Origin: Terebella lapidaria | Lineage: Eukaryota > Annelida > Polychaeta > Terebellida > Terebellidae | Assembly: GCA_949152475.1 (NCBI GenBank) | Contig: OX424568.1 | Location: forward strand, 13,987,667 to 14,051,666 | Length of the DNA stretch: 64,000 nt | Reading direction: 5' to 3' | In this document: positions 54,803 to 64,000 of the stretch, one piece after another | Layout of the letters: each line of letters opens with the position of its first letter | How positions within the stretch are numbered: position 1 is the first letter of the stretch | Notes under the pieces: generated by a model | Told to the model about the DNA's origin: nothing | The model's database searches: none | The model's input: the letters and a program-made list of their open reading frames with translations, nothing else | Position numbers and translations under genes: made by a program

Positions 54803-55439
54803 TGTGACGGAATAGCGGAGTTCTTCGGGCGGCTATTACGCCCACTGATCGAGTAGTACGATGTATGTTGTGCGTGAACACACCAACAGGAAGTCCGACG
54901 TCAGTTTCAATAATATCCGATGTTTATTTGGATGATTTAGTCCGATGTACGATCACGGTCACTCACACAATCGTAATCCCCACAATAGTCCGAAGTATTA
55001 TTAGTCCAGTATAAATTTGATATCCTCTAATCACAATCTTTGGCTTAGTACCTCTCAATACAACCTTTCTATTCAACAGATCCTACCCAACTACATTGTC
55101 CGTGGGAAAGCGCGGGGCTAAGTACATGATGTGTGTGGGTTTTCCCGCGTAATGTGGCAGGTGTTCATGTAAAATGGCGGGAAAGTGATGTCATGTCTGT
55201 GTGGGCGGAGTCATGTGTCTGGGAATGTGGTGATTGGTGGGATTGTAGGAAGTGATAACGTGAGCAGTGTTGTTTACATGTAGATGTGGTGCGAGGACGG
55301 TGCATGCCCGGTGACGTAAAGTAAGTAAGTATGAAGTCATGTGATGAATCTGTGCCGTGTATGTCGAGTGGGAGAATGTGTCAGGGGCGGGTTTCGGGCC
55401 ATAACAGTCATAAATATTCTACAAAACACCCCTTCGTCA
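54803..55439 (-). repeat. 3' LTR of element C
   Basis: 637 bp from TGTGACGG to CGTCA (TG...CA), bounded on the inner side by a polypurine tract. Boundaries rest on those signals only, as the partner LTR is not visible. Confidence 0.7.
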
Positions 55440-55453
55440 AATTACCCCCTGGG
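55440..55453 (-). promoter_or_regulatory. Polypurine tract of element C
   Basis: The - strand CCCAGGGGGTAATT adjoins the LTR; it shares AGGGGGTAA with element A's tract. Confidence 0.7.
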
Positions 55454-55918
55454 AATTGACCCTCCCCGAAACCTAACTGTACAAAAATCTAAACATGATA
55501 AGCTAAAAGTCCTAAAGGGAAACACATTCACCGCTTGAGACAATGGTAAAACAATGAATACAATAAAAATTCTAACTGTCAAAATAAAGTCATTAGTCGG
55601 TCAGTCAACAGTCACTAAGATGATATGAACACATTTGACAAATACATTTAAAACAACGACAGGTGACGATGAAACACATAAATCAAGACATAAATCACAG
55701 TTAAAAGAATCACAAATATATATACATATTATATTATTGGAATGTAAAAAATACTCCTCTACGTTCCCTAATAGAACGGAATCATTTTAAAGTCCGAAAC
55801 ACCTGAAAATGACCAGGATCAATTAGTTCGAATTACACACATATATATCATATGGTATGATTAGTACGATATGCAACAGAACACAGCTATCCTGGTGCTG
55901 TGCCCTGGGGTACGAATT
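55454..55918 (-). other. 3' untranslated region after the third ORF, element C
   Basis: AT-rich; no frame. Confidence 0.6.
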
Positions 55919-57385
55919 TTAGTCCGACTGACGGTCGCGTCTCCGTGACGTGGGAGGCCGGGCGGCTGGCGATGCCTGTTGCATCAGCCGCCTTTGGTCG
56001 TCGGCCGGCAAGTGCGGTAGAACCGCCACAATCGTCGTCCAAAGTTCGTCAGGGATTCCCTTAGGTTCCAGCGACGAAGACGAAGACGAAGTAGTAGAGA
56101 GGCGGGCTCTAAGCTCCTGTACCTCTTCTCGTAGGTCCGAATTATTTCGCTCCGCAGTACGGAGTTCCTCCCGGAGTCGTCGATTCTCCTCCAGGAGAGG
56201 GTGCGGGGCTGTTGGGGTCTGTCGCTCGTGTAGCGACCCCATCCCGAATCCCAGGGACATGGCGTTATACTCCGCCTGGCGGATGTGTGCGTCCATGGCA
56301 AGTACGTATCCGCGGCGGATAGCTCGCAGATGTTGAAGTGCCAGGTCGTCCGCGCTGGCCAGTGCCAACGACGGGAGGTGATGCTCAGCATCTTCCGCAA
56401 GCAGTAGAGGGTCCGCGTCCGTTGCAGCCTGGGTGATTTGCTCCATCCAGTATGACTGATGCGGTCCGAGTCCGGCGGGAAGACGACGTGTGTTGTCGTC
56501 CTGGTAGAGTTCGGCGAAATCCGGGTTAATTCCGGGGAGGACTTGTAGTCCGGCTAAAGTCCGTTCGAGCAACCTTTGCCCGTGCTGGCGAAGTAGCTGG
56601 TAGTCCGCACCGAACTCACCAGATCCGTGAAGTCCGAAATTGACCTCCAGGTCGCGAGGTAATGGATCCTGGTCCTCCAGGACTTCCATCCTTAGCCGAG
56701 GCCTGTCCGGGTCGTTGGCTCGTGTGACCAAGGTAGTTGTCGGGGGCAACAACTCCTCCTCGTAATCCAGGTACGGAGGAGGTGGTCCGAAAGCGATTAG
56801 GCCGCGAGACGGCTCCATGGGAGAATCCGGCCTGCTGTCGGGTGTTCGACGTTGTCGAGGTTCCGGCTCATCCTCGATAGTCCGAAGTGGTGGCGGCTGG
56901 TCGCACTCCATTGGCGACTCAGTGTCCGTAACTGGGGTTCGAGAAACCGTTCTTGGGGAAGGCTCCCTATCCACAGAGTCCGCAATTTTAGCCGTTTCCA
57001 TGGGTTCGGCTGGGTCCGAAGTTCTAACTGAGTCCGAAGATTCAGCCGCGTCTGTCTCGACCGTAGGTCGGCTTGGCAGGGGCGGATATTCGTCCGGGGG
57101 TGGCACAAGTCCCTCCCGAACTCTATAGTCCATAACGTTAGGCGCTGTAGGCCTCTCAACAGTCCGACTCTTGGGTATCGCCCCCGAGGGCGAACTCCGT
57201 GCGGGAGTTGAAACTCCTGTGGCTGATGAAGCCGAGGTCCGCGATTCAGCGGCCTTCATGGCCGAGGTCCGAGATTCAGCGGCCTTCATGGCCGAGGTCC
57301 GATATACAACAGGACGGTCGAAATAGAAAGCCCCAGGCTTTCGGTAGCGGACGTGACGGTTAATCAGTTGGATGTCACGTACCAT
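55919..57385 (-). CDS. Third ORF of element C, C-terminal part
   Basis: 488 codons from an in-frame ATG. It is continuous in frame with the upstream half (57479-58759): 31 sense codons and a single TAG separate them. A repeat SRTSAMKAAE near residue 30 is followed by a long Pro/Ser/Glu-rich region. Then comes a helical part (LQHLRAIRRGYVLAMDAHIR, about 350) and a coiled coil (ENRRLREELRTAERNNSDLR onward, about 395-430), and an Arg-rich end. The helical and coiled-coil order matches the C-terminal third of the element A protein. Function unknown. The short gap and shared frame suggest a nonsense mutation in one gene more than two genes. Confidence 0.8.
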   Translation of the reverse strand: MVRDIQLINRHVRYRKPGAFYFDRPVVYRTSAMKAAESRTSAMKAAESRTSASSATGVSTPARSSPSGAIPKSRTVERPTAPNVMDYRVREGLVPPPDEYPPLPSRPTVETDAAESSDSVRTSDPAEPMETAKIADSVDREPSPRTVSRTPVTDTESPMECDQPPPLRTIEDEPEPRQRRTPDSRPDSPMEPSRGLIAFGPPPPYLDYEEELLPPTTTLVTRANDPDRPRLRMEVLEDQDPLPRDLEVNFGLHGSGEFGADYQLLRQHGQRLLERTLAGLQVLPGINPDFAELYQDDNTRRLPAGLGPHQSYWMEQITQAATDADPLLLAEDAEHHLPSLALASADDLALQHLRAIRRGYVLAMDAHIRQAEYNAMSLGFGMGSLHERQTPTAPHPLLEENRRLREELRTAERNNSDLREEVQELRARLSTTSSSSSSLEPKGIPDELWTTIVAVLPHLPADDQRRLMQQASPAARPPTSRRRDRQSD

Positions 57386-57478
57386 CCGTTCGACTTTGGC
57401 TTCGTCGGCCCTCGTTTTCAGTTGGGCAAACTCGATACGGTCCAGTACCAGTTGGACCTCCGGTGCGGTATTTGGCGG

Positions 57479-58759
57479 CTACTGTGACATTACCGCGGGC
57501 GCCATCGCCCAGATGCCAAAAGTAAGTACTGATTCCGGCGTCCGTCGGAAGATGGGTACGTGCGATGGTACGCGTGGTGGCCGATAGTTCGGGTTGGGTT
57601 GCATGTCAACCCCACATCGCTTGGCGAAACGAGTTACCATGTTCTCGGTGGCCATTAGTGATCCCCGTTGGAAGATGGGGAACCGGTCCGTGTGACTCGC
57701 CGTGGGCGTCGAGATATGCTGTATCATGTCCGAAAGCGTCAGGGTCATGTACCCGTCCCGTGCGGGGCACACAAAGAACCGTACGAATGGCATATGGTAC
57801 GCCAGAACATGAGCATCCAGCTCCTGTGGGGTCCGAAGTGGGGCCCGGCGAGGCACCGTGGGCCAGGTCCGTTCGTGTTCTGACTCCTCCTCACTGGTAC
57901 AGAAGGGGCAGTCGAATCCTCCTGTTCCGAGGCGTAGCGGCAACAGAGTCAAGTACTGACTCTCTGTCAGTGTCGACGGTACGGAGAAATCATGGACATG
58001 TCCATATCCTGCGTGCCGGTTCCGGTCATAGAGTGGAACCGCGTTCCAGTCGACTGGACTCGTCCCGTGGGGTGTGGGGGGACGAGGTACGAGCTCCATC
58101 AACTCGTCAACTTGACGGCGATAAGTCCATTGTCGTAGATCCCGTGACTCATGATTTCCCTGAGTCCGGAATAAGTCCGTATATGCCGAGGAATATCCTC
58201 GCGATGTCATCGCGTGCGGGAGCAACGCGAGAGGTCGTACGGGTTTGGCCGGTTTGGCTGAAACAGGCGAAGTAGCCGACACGGCGGTCGGTCGTGTGGC
58301 TGTCACTGGCGGAGTAGCCATCATTTGTTTTGGTCCGGAGTCCGAAGTAACACTAGCCGTGGCTTTAGCTGCGTCTCTAGCAGCCATGGCTTGTTCAACA
58401 ATTTTCCCGCCTTCTTCCAGGCGCTGGAAGTCAGGCGCACTCAAGTCCGACATAGAGTCCGATGATGGACTCGGCGTATGACGCTCTCCACGTTGAGCGA
58501 GTTTCGCTATCACTTTCTTCCGAATGTCCGTTTCGGCCCCAGAGGCCGTTTCTGTATCCGATATCGTGATCGGGTCCGAGGTAGGGGAAACTGTTCCCGG
58601 TGCGCTGTCGGCTGTCGCCGATTCTCCAAGTACGATGGGATGTTCCGGCTCATCCCCAGCCTCCACTATCCTCACGGCAAGTGGCAGTTCGTTATTATCG
58701 GCACCAGATGCCGTCTTCTTGTCCGGTGGCTTGTCTCTCACCTTGTCGGAAGACGACAT
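57479..58759 (-). CDS. Third ORF of element C, N-terminal part (ends at in-frame TAG)
   Basis: 426 codons from the ATG at 58759 (MSSSDKVRDK). The open frame extends 11 codons further up without another ATG. A disordered Thr/Ser/Pro-rich N-terminus precedes a metal-binding-like module: C-x2-C (CPFC, about 283), then ELDAHVLAYHMPFVRFFVC (about 312-330). Element A has the same arrangement (H-x3-YH-x-P...FVC). Ends at TAG 57481-57479 (context CAG TAG CCG). No membrane segment or signal peptide. Position downstream of integrase is the same as in element A. Confidence 0.82.
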   Translation of the reverse strand: MSSSDKVRDKPPDKKTASGADNNELPLAVRIVEAGDEPEHPIVLGESATADSAPGTVSPTSDPITISDTETASGAETDIRKKVIAKLAQRGERHTPSPSSDSMSDLSAPDFQRLEEGGKIVEQAMAARDAAKATASVTSDSGPKQMMATPPVTATRPTAVSATSPVSAKPAKPVRPLALLPHAMTSRGYSSAYTDLFRTQGNHESRDLRQWTYRRQVDELMELVPRPPTPHGTSPVDWNAVPLYDRNRHAGYGHVHDFSVPSTLTESQYLTLLPLRLGTGGFDCPFCTSEEESEHERTWPTVPRRAPLRTPQELDAHVLAYHMPFVRFFVCPARDGYMTLTLSDMIQHISTPTASHTDRFPIFQRGSLMATENMVTRFAKRCGVDMQPNPNYRPPRVPSHVPIFRRTPESVLTFGIWAMAPAVMSQ

Positions 58760-60175
58760 GGTTCGACTTCGCTCACTGGCGTGAGCCCACACTCACTAGT
58801 CCGACTTTTATCCTAATACAAGGTGCGTACCAGGATTATTCACACAGTCCGTGAAATACTAGGCAAAAGTCCGTGCAATTGCCGTACGAAATATCCACAA
58901 GATATAGTCAATTGTCTTACAAGAACACTGTTGATATTCAACACTTTTTACTAGATGTTAACTCTCCAGTGTCCGCAGCCAGAATAACCCACTTCTGAAA
59001 CTTTCCTGCTTATCTGGCATCCGTACACACACAAAGTGCTGACAGTGTCTTTTGCGGTTTTCCACAATCGGGGGGTGCGCTCTGTCTTATTGTCTTATAC
59101 GTCTTTTTACGTTCGCTTGATCCATCTCGGCTCTCAGTCGTGCGAAGAGGGGGCGGTCCATCACCTAGGCAACGCGTGTACATCAAAGCTCTGGTTCATC
59201 AGACCAGTCAGGCGGGGCAGTAGGTTAGCACACAGCTGCTCTATTTTCCCATAGTCCGACACAAACTTCTGGATAACGCAATCCAATCATTTCACTGTCC
59301 TTCTAGCATACAGTCAAAATTACTGCACCTTTTACGTGCTTCCACTCTCTATTGTATTAGCTGGGAAAGTTTATGGAGGTGCCGCGGGCGGCTTCAGTGT
59401 TTACTTGTGCTTCATGCTTTTCCGTGTGAACTCTTACAATTAGTCCGTTCCTTATCTGCGCAGTTAGCACACAATAAACTTTTGACCAACTTGTTTATAA
59501 CAGATGATCACTGTCCCTACATATGCTGAGGTATAAATACCAAGCTCACAGAAGTTTGCTCAGTCCGTTCATTTTCATCTAGTGCCGTAGATAATGGAAC
59601 CGCTGATATTATCATGAGGGGTGATGGGGTGATCTGGGCGGCTCTGCCGTGGTGCGTTGCATAATTTTTAATGAATGTGATGACAGATCGCGCGTTGGAA
59701 TGCAGAGGTTTGTTCTGCTCCTGAGAGCATTCCCCTGAATTGTGCGTAGGGGGAGCAGAGGCTCTTATCAGACGCTTGCTCGGAAGACGGCTATCCTCTC
59801 ACCTCGTCCGCGACAAAGTGATCTTACTCACGGCAGGACATGACGGCTGACACATGGGTGGTATTGTTAGTCATGCAATATTTAGGTAGTGCGCAACAGG
59901 CGCGAGATGGTATGGAGAAGTACGAAGTTATATGCAATGCATAACACACATATACCACACTATAGCATCATAACCAGCATCAATATTATAACGTCATATC
60001 AATATCATATATGAAAATTGCCTCACTGACATCAGTACATAAAAATGGTTATTGAAATGAATATGTACATAATATTATTATATTATAAATATATTTTGGG
60101 GTGATATGACATCATAGTCCAATAGACAGGCATTTATTCATCATCATAGAGATCAGTCCCTTGGCACAGCCGTGG
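58760..60175 (-). other. Non-coding gap between pol and the third ORF, element C
   Basis: No long - strand frame. Repeated AGTCCG words. A GGTATAAATACC box near 59530 is palindromic and could act on either strand. It corresponds in position to 29678-31590 of element A, but I see no sequence match. Confidence 0.6.
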
Positions 60176-61411
60176 TTATCTGAACCGGGCTGGGCGGCGA
60201 ATCGTGCGTCTGGGTCGATTGTACGGAGCAGGCTGGGGCGCAGCCTCGCTTGTTGATGAGTCCGTAGCAATCGCGGGTTTGGGTACGCGGAGTTTTGGCG
60301 CTCGCTGTGAAGCGCTAGAGTTCGACTTGCGCGATTTTCGCTTCTGGCGACGGCATCGCGGTCCGATTGCGGGACTTCTCCGACTGGCGGGTGATGACGA
60401 AGTATCAGTCTCGGTAGTCCGATCTGTATCTGACGACTTGTCGTGTACTGTGACATCCCAAGGATAGAGGAATTCCTTGAGGAGCTCCAGGGGATCGTTG
60501 GATGGTTCGGTCTTGGAGTCTGTGCTGCTTGACGACTCAGGTGGCGATCCGACTTGAGGTTGAAGGTTCAGCAACTGTGCGTCGCCTTCGTACGGTTTAA
60601 TGACGTCCAGATGGACGACTCTAGTATTTCGTGGATTGGAGACTAGAGCAATTCGATAGTCTACCTCAGTCACGCATTCCAGGACTCTCCAGGGTCCGGT
60701 CCAGGGTCGGGCGAATTTGTTGTTCTGTGTGAGGGGCAGGTAGTAGTACCGTACCAATTCTCCCGGCTGGAACTGAGGGCGAGATTTCGCATGTGCGTCA
60801 TACCCCATTTTCTGGCGGGTTGCAGCTTTTTGCAGATGGTCTTGCGCAAACCCATGGGCAGCTCTGATAAAAGTTCGGAGATACTCGACGTATTCGGGTC
60901 CGCATGGAGGTAGCGGTTCTGGGTCATACGTGGGAAACATCAAGTCAACAGGCAAATTGCATTCATGTCCGTATACCATCAGGTGTGGTGTACACCCAGT
61001 AGAAGAATGCACCGAGGTGCGGTACGCCATGAGTACATATGGCAAGTGCAGATCCCAGTCATTCCCACGATCACTGACGAATGCACTCAACATATTCAAC
61101 AAAGTCCGATTGAATCGTTCGACTTGACCGTCACTTTGTGGGCGGTAGGGCGTGGTCCGAATTTTCTTGGCGCCCAGAAGGCGTACAACGCTCCGAAATA
61201 ACGACGACTCAAATTCCGTTCCTTGGTCGCTGTGTATGGCTTTCGGTACCCCGTGGTACACGATCCAACGATTCACCAAAACATCGGCGACATTTTTGGC
61301 CGTATGGCGGCGGAGCGGGAATGCGTCCGTGTACTTTGAAAAGTAGTCCGATATGACAAGAATGTACCTGTGACCTCGTCCGGTAACTTTATGGGTATCT
61401 AAGATATCCAT
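60176..61411 (-). CDS. Integrase core and C-terminus of element C
   Basis: Catalytic residues: D in AMDILDTHKV, D in HSDQGTEFES, E in DGQVERFNRT, with the usual spacing. Then a GPW-type C-terminal module and a Ser/Arg-rich tail; no chromodomain. It is in the same frame as the zinc-binding part (61478-61810), interrupted only by a TGA at 61478-61480. About 57% of residues look shared with element A in the core by eye; this was not calculated. Confidence 0.88.
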   Translation of the reverse strand: MDILDTHKVTGRGHRYILVISDYFSKYTDAFPLRRHTAKNVADVLVNRWIVYHGVPKAIHSDQGTEFESSLFRSVVRLLGAKKIRTTPYRPQSDGQVERFNRTLLNMLSAFVSDRGNDWDLHLPYVLMAYRTSVHSSTGCTPHLMVYGHECNLPVDLMFPTYDPEPLPPCGPEYVEYLRTFIRAAHGFAQDHLQKAATRQKMGYDAHAKSRPQFQPGELVRYYYLPLTQNNKFARPWTGPWRVLECVTEVDYRIALVSNPRNTRVVHLDVIKPYEGDAQLLNLQPQVGSPPESSSSTDSKTEPSNDPLELLKEFLYPWDVTVHDKSSDTDRTTETDTSSSPASRRSPAIGPRCRRQKRKSRKSNSSASQRAPKLRVPKPAIATDSSTSEAAPQPAPYNRPRRTIRRPARFR

Positions 61412-61477
61412 GGCAATACGATCAAATGGCGCCCCAGTGGGTAGTTGAGTTAGAGGCGATTTCTTGGGCGCTGGTTT

Positions 61478-61810
61478 TCAATTCCGTGACACACACTGCG
61501 GGCAGCGGGCGCACCAGCGGGCAACATCCAAGGCGAGACCTGGCCAGTAAAACCGGCGCTTTACTCTCTCAACAGTCCGTTGTATTCCAAGGTGGCCTAC
61601 GACCTTGAGGTCGTGGAGTTGGTGTAGAACCACCGTTCGTAATGCCGCTGGTAACACAGTTTGTACAACAGTCCAACCAGCTGGGTCCGGCTTGGTAGTT
61701 CGTATGAGGACTCCATCCTGTAGCGCCAACAAAGTCCATCGTGAAACCAAAGTTTTCACTTCCTCACCGTAGCGGGCGACTTCCTTTGACGTGGGCTTCG
61801 TTCCGTTCAA
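61478..61810 (-). pseudogene. Linker and integrase HHCC domain of element C, between two TGA codons
   Basis: Zinc-binding pattern HQLHDLKVVGHLGIQRTVER then CARCPQC. Bounded by in-frame TGA at 61820-61822 upstream and 61478-61480 downstream. It belongs to one pol frame running from 63304 to 60176. Confidence 0.85.
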
Positions 61811-61819
61811 TACCCACTG

Positions 61820-63304
61820 TCATACGACTCCGACACTTGGGTCGGCTTGCTGAGCGGCAACAATGTCCGCTGTGGAATAGTCCGACAACCATTCCTGTCC
61901 GTTCATTTTCACATCCAATGCTCGCACACGTGCAGCTTGGCGTATTGAGATCATCCGAGACAAGACCGGTGATGTCATGGTATCACTGTCCAGGAGGTCT
62001 TTCTCGGGTCCAACAGGAACCACCGTAATCCGTCTGACGGGAAGTTCTCCAGAACTTGTTTCCGGGTCCGTGGGTGGAACGACTAAGCGTCCAGGGCAGT
62101 CCGAATGTTTGCAACTATGGCAGCGGGAAAGTCCGTCAGCATTTCCGTGGAGCTTTCCAGGACGGTGTTCAATACGAAAGTCATATTGCTGCAGTTTGGC
62201 TAACCAGCGAGCCAACATACCGTCTGCATCGTTGTAATTCTTTAACCAACGCAAAGAACTATGGTCAGTTCGTAACAGGAATCTGCGTCCCCACAAATAA
62301 TGTCGGTAATGCTGAATCATTTCAACGACAGCCAACAGTTCTCTATAGGTCGTACAATAATTCCGTTGCGTGCGGGACAGCGTCTTGCTTGCAAAGCCAA
62401 TCGGGATTTCCTTTCCATTGACACGCTGTGAGAGCGCGCCCCCGATGGCGTAACCGCTGGCGTCGGTATCAAGAATGAAATAATCGTCCGCATCTTGTGA
62501 TGGATGGGCGAGCTTGGGGGCCTTGATAAGTGCGTTCTGGAGCCTCCTAAAGGCGTTCCGTTGGGGCGATCCCCACGTGAAGCGACATTCACCCCGGGTG
62601 AGTGCCACCAGAGGTTCAGCAATTTCGGCATAGTCTTTTATGAACCTCCTGTGGTAATTGGCAAACCCCAGGAAAGCTCGTACGTCCGTAATCTCACAGG
62701 GAGTCGGCCATTCCCTAATAGCCTTGACCTTGTTCGGGTCCACCCTGATTCCTTGTCCACTGACGATAAATCCCAGATATAGGATTTCGCGTTGAAAGAG
62801 TTCGCACTTTTTGGGTTGTAAGCGTAACCCGGCAGTTCGTATCCGATCGAGGACCGCTTCCAGATTGGCAAGCGCCTGATCAAAAGTGCGTCCGTATGCT
62901 ATCACGTCATCCAGATAGCACATACATCTGGTCCACAGATATCCGCGTAAGATGGTCTCCATGAGACGTTCGAAAGTCGCTGGCGCGTTGCTCAGTCCGA
63001 ACGGCATAACCCTGAATTGGTATAGGCCTTTCCGGGTGGCGAAGGCCATCTTGGGTCGGTCCGTCGGGTCCACTTCAACCTGCCAATATCCCGAGGCGAG
63101 ATCTAAGGCCGAGAAGTAGTTCGCTCCAGCGAGTGCGTCATGCGTGTCTTGAATGTTCGGAAGAGGGTACGAATCTTTCCGTGTTACGTCATTGAGCAGA
63201 CGATAGTCCACACAGAATCGTACCTGTCCGTTTTTCTTTCGTACCAACACCACTTGTGAACTCCATGGTGATTCCGAAAGTTCTATGCATCCAAGTCGCA
63301 ACAT
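61820..63304 (-). CDS. Reverse transcriptase and RNase H of element C
   Basis: RT motifs: SSQVVLVRKKNGQVRFCVDY, VMPFGLSNAPATFERLM and catalytic YLDD (62906-62917). RNase H: FILDTDASGYAIGGALSQ, TTYRELLAVVEM, RTDHSSLRWLKNY. The first residues overlap the upstream frame because of a one-nucleotide loss in an A run (about 63302-63306). Ends at TGA 61822-61820. In the intact element this would be part of Gag-Pol; no start codon is expected here. Confidence 0.92.
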   Translation of the reverse strand: MLRLGCIELSESPWSSQVVLVRKKNGQVRFCVDYRLLNDVTRKDSYPLPNIQDTHDALAGANYFSALDLASGYWQVEVDPTDRPKMAFATRKGLYQFRVMPFGLSNAPATFERLMETILRGYLWTRCMCYLDDVIAYGRTFDQALANLEAVLDRIRTAGLRLQPKKCELFQREILYLGFIVSGQGIRVDPNKVKAIREWPTPCEITDVRAFLGFANYHRRFIKDYAEIAEPLVALTRGECRFTWGSPQRNAFRRLQNALIKAPKLAHPSQDADDYFILDTDASGYAIGGALSQRVNGKEIPIGFASKTLSRTQRNYCTTYRELLAVVEMIQHYRHYLWGRRFLLRTDHSSLRWLKNYNDADGMLARWLAKLQQYDFRIEHRPGKLHGNADGLSRCHSCKHSDCPGRLVVPPTDPETSSGELPVRRITVVPVGPEKDLLDSDTMTSPVLSRMISIRQAARVRALDVKMNGQEWLSDYSTADIVAAQQADPSVGVV

Positions 63305-64000
63305 TTTTCAACTTCCTCATCTATGATGTGTTGTTGCGCTTGGGGTACGCGACGTTGTCGCTGACGAATTGGGGCGCTTGTACCCGTGTCGATCCGATGT
63401 TGCACTACATGCGTTCGTCCGAGCTGTCCGTCGGGGCACATGAAAGTGTCTCTGTACCGATATACCAAATTGGCACAGCACCGTTGCTGTTCAGGTGCTA
63501 GTCCGGCACGGTCCACCATCTCCCGTAGGTGTAGCGGGAGGTCTTCGTAATGGTTAACGTTCGTGTGGGGAATTTCCGGTTCCTCTCCTGACTTCGGCAG
63601 AGCGCCCACGATACTGTCAACGGGGCTCGCTATGGCTATTGGATCTGAGCGAGTCAGAGTTACGCCCGTATCCGCGGGGTTCACCACAGTCACTTTAACA
63701 CACTTCCGGTTCAATGAGGTCAACGTGCGACCCATAATCAAGTCTGTTTCCTCCGGAAAGTTCGTCATGGGCTGAATGAGCCGAGGGTGTTGGCGCACCC
63801 TGACCTTTGAGGTCGGTACAAGTTCGACTACGGCCTCGCTGCGTGGCGGTACCGTAACGGCTCGACGTACAGCCATGCGTACAACATTAGCTTCGAAGTC
63901 CTTGTATGCAAACAGGATCTCTTTATTAATTTCGACAGTTCCATCACCGTAATTAACCTCTTCAGCGCCTACAGCGCCGGATATTTCCGGCGCAAAACGT
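63283..64000 (-). CDS. Protease end and RT start of element C (partial, cut by window end)
   Basis: The frame is open to the window edge. It contains the region after the protease active site (VPPRSEAVVELVPTS, IMGRTLTSLN) and the RT lead-in (TGTSAPIRQRQRRVPQAQQH, IIDEEVEK), as in element A's RT lead-in. It leaves frame at the A run near 63302 and stops at 63283. Confidence 0.8.
   Translation of the reverse strand, partial: RFAPEISGAVGAEEVNYGDGTVEINKEILFAYKDFEANVVRMAVRRAVTVPPRSEAVVELVPTSKVRVRQHPRLIQPMTNFPEETDLIMGRTLTSLNRKCVKVTVVNPADTGVTLTRSDPIAIASPVDSIVGALPKSGEEPEIPHTNVNHYEDLPLHLREMVDRAGLAPEQQRCCANLVYRYRDTFMCPDGQLGRTHVVQHRIDTGTSAPIRQRQRRVPQAQQHIIDEEVEKCCDLDA

Larger units (their letters stand above)
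54803..64000 (-). mobile_element. Element C: gypsy LTR retrotransposon with third ORF (cut by window end)
   Basis: Transcript order on the - strand: (gag beyond the window), protease/RT, RNase H, integrase, a 1.4 kb gap, a third ORF, a polypurine tract, and the 3' LTR. Plan and proteins resemble element A but the sequence is clearly a different family. Coding is almost intact: one frame change in an A run, two in-frame TGA in pol and one in-frame TAG in the third ORF. On the - strand the word CGGAC (GTCCG on +) is strikingly frequent everywhere in the element. Its other LTR and target duplication are outside the window. Confidence 0.92.

Overview
The window is from an animal nuclear genome, most likely a marine invertebrate; bivalve-like repeat types suggest a mollusc, but this cannot be proved from the sequence. 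Introns, AT-rich intergenic DNA, many MITEs and satellites, and Ty3/gypsy-type LTR retrotransposons rule out a prokaryote. Two host genes can be supported. One is ribosomal protein L35a (eL33), four coding exons at 5511-6634 on the + strand. The other is a small multi-pass membrane protein on the + strand: likely first exon ending at 14821, exon at 22077-22182 and last exon at 48363-48550. A rearranged paralogue of it lies at 50.5-51.75 kb.

Most of the rest is mobile DNA. The left 14 kb holds MITEs, tandem repeats and a strange 1.4 kb array built from short CG-rich palindromes (12.8-14.2 kb). At 16518-20544 is a Mag/SURL-like LTR retrotransposon with 164 bp LTRs, a 5 bp target duplication and no capsid region, inserted into a 21 bp minisatellite.

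From 24059 to 47521 is a nested stack, all on the - strand. An old, decayed gypsy copy (element B) was split by a young 14.7 kb copy of a related family (element A, 25010-39695; I found one difference between its two 737 bp LTRs) and by a 695 bp TIR element (39715-40409). This stack sits in the last intron of the membrane-protein gene. A third element (C, 54803 to beyond 64000) has its upstream end cut by the window edge.

Elements A and C share an unusual plan. Downstream of gag-pol, where an envelope gene would sit, both carry a long third ORF on the same strand, after a 1.4-1.9 kb non-coding gap. It encodes a mostly disordered protein with a C-x2-C...H...YH-x-P...FVC motif and a C-terminal coiled coil, and has no signal peptide or membrane segment. 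A decayed piece of the same ORF lies at 49.4-50.0 kb. Element A also shows a tRNA-His type primer site, a GGGAAAC slippery heptamer directly before the gag stop, a second exact copy of its polypurine tract upstream of the third ORF, and a 1,091 bp tandem duplication in gag. This retrotransposon lineage with its accessory ORF is the best candidate in the window for an undescribed system.
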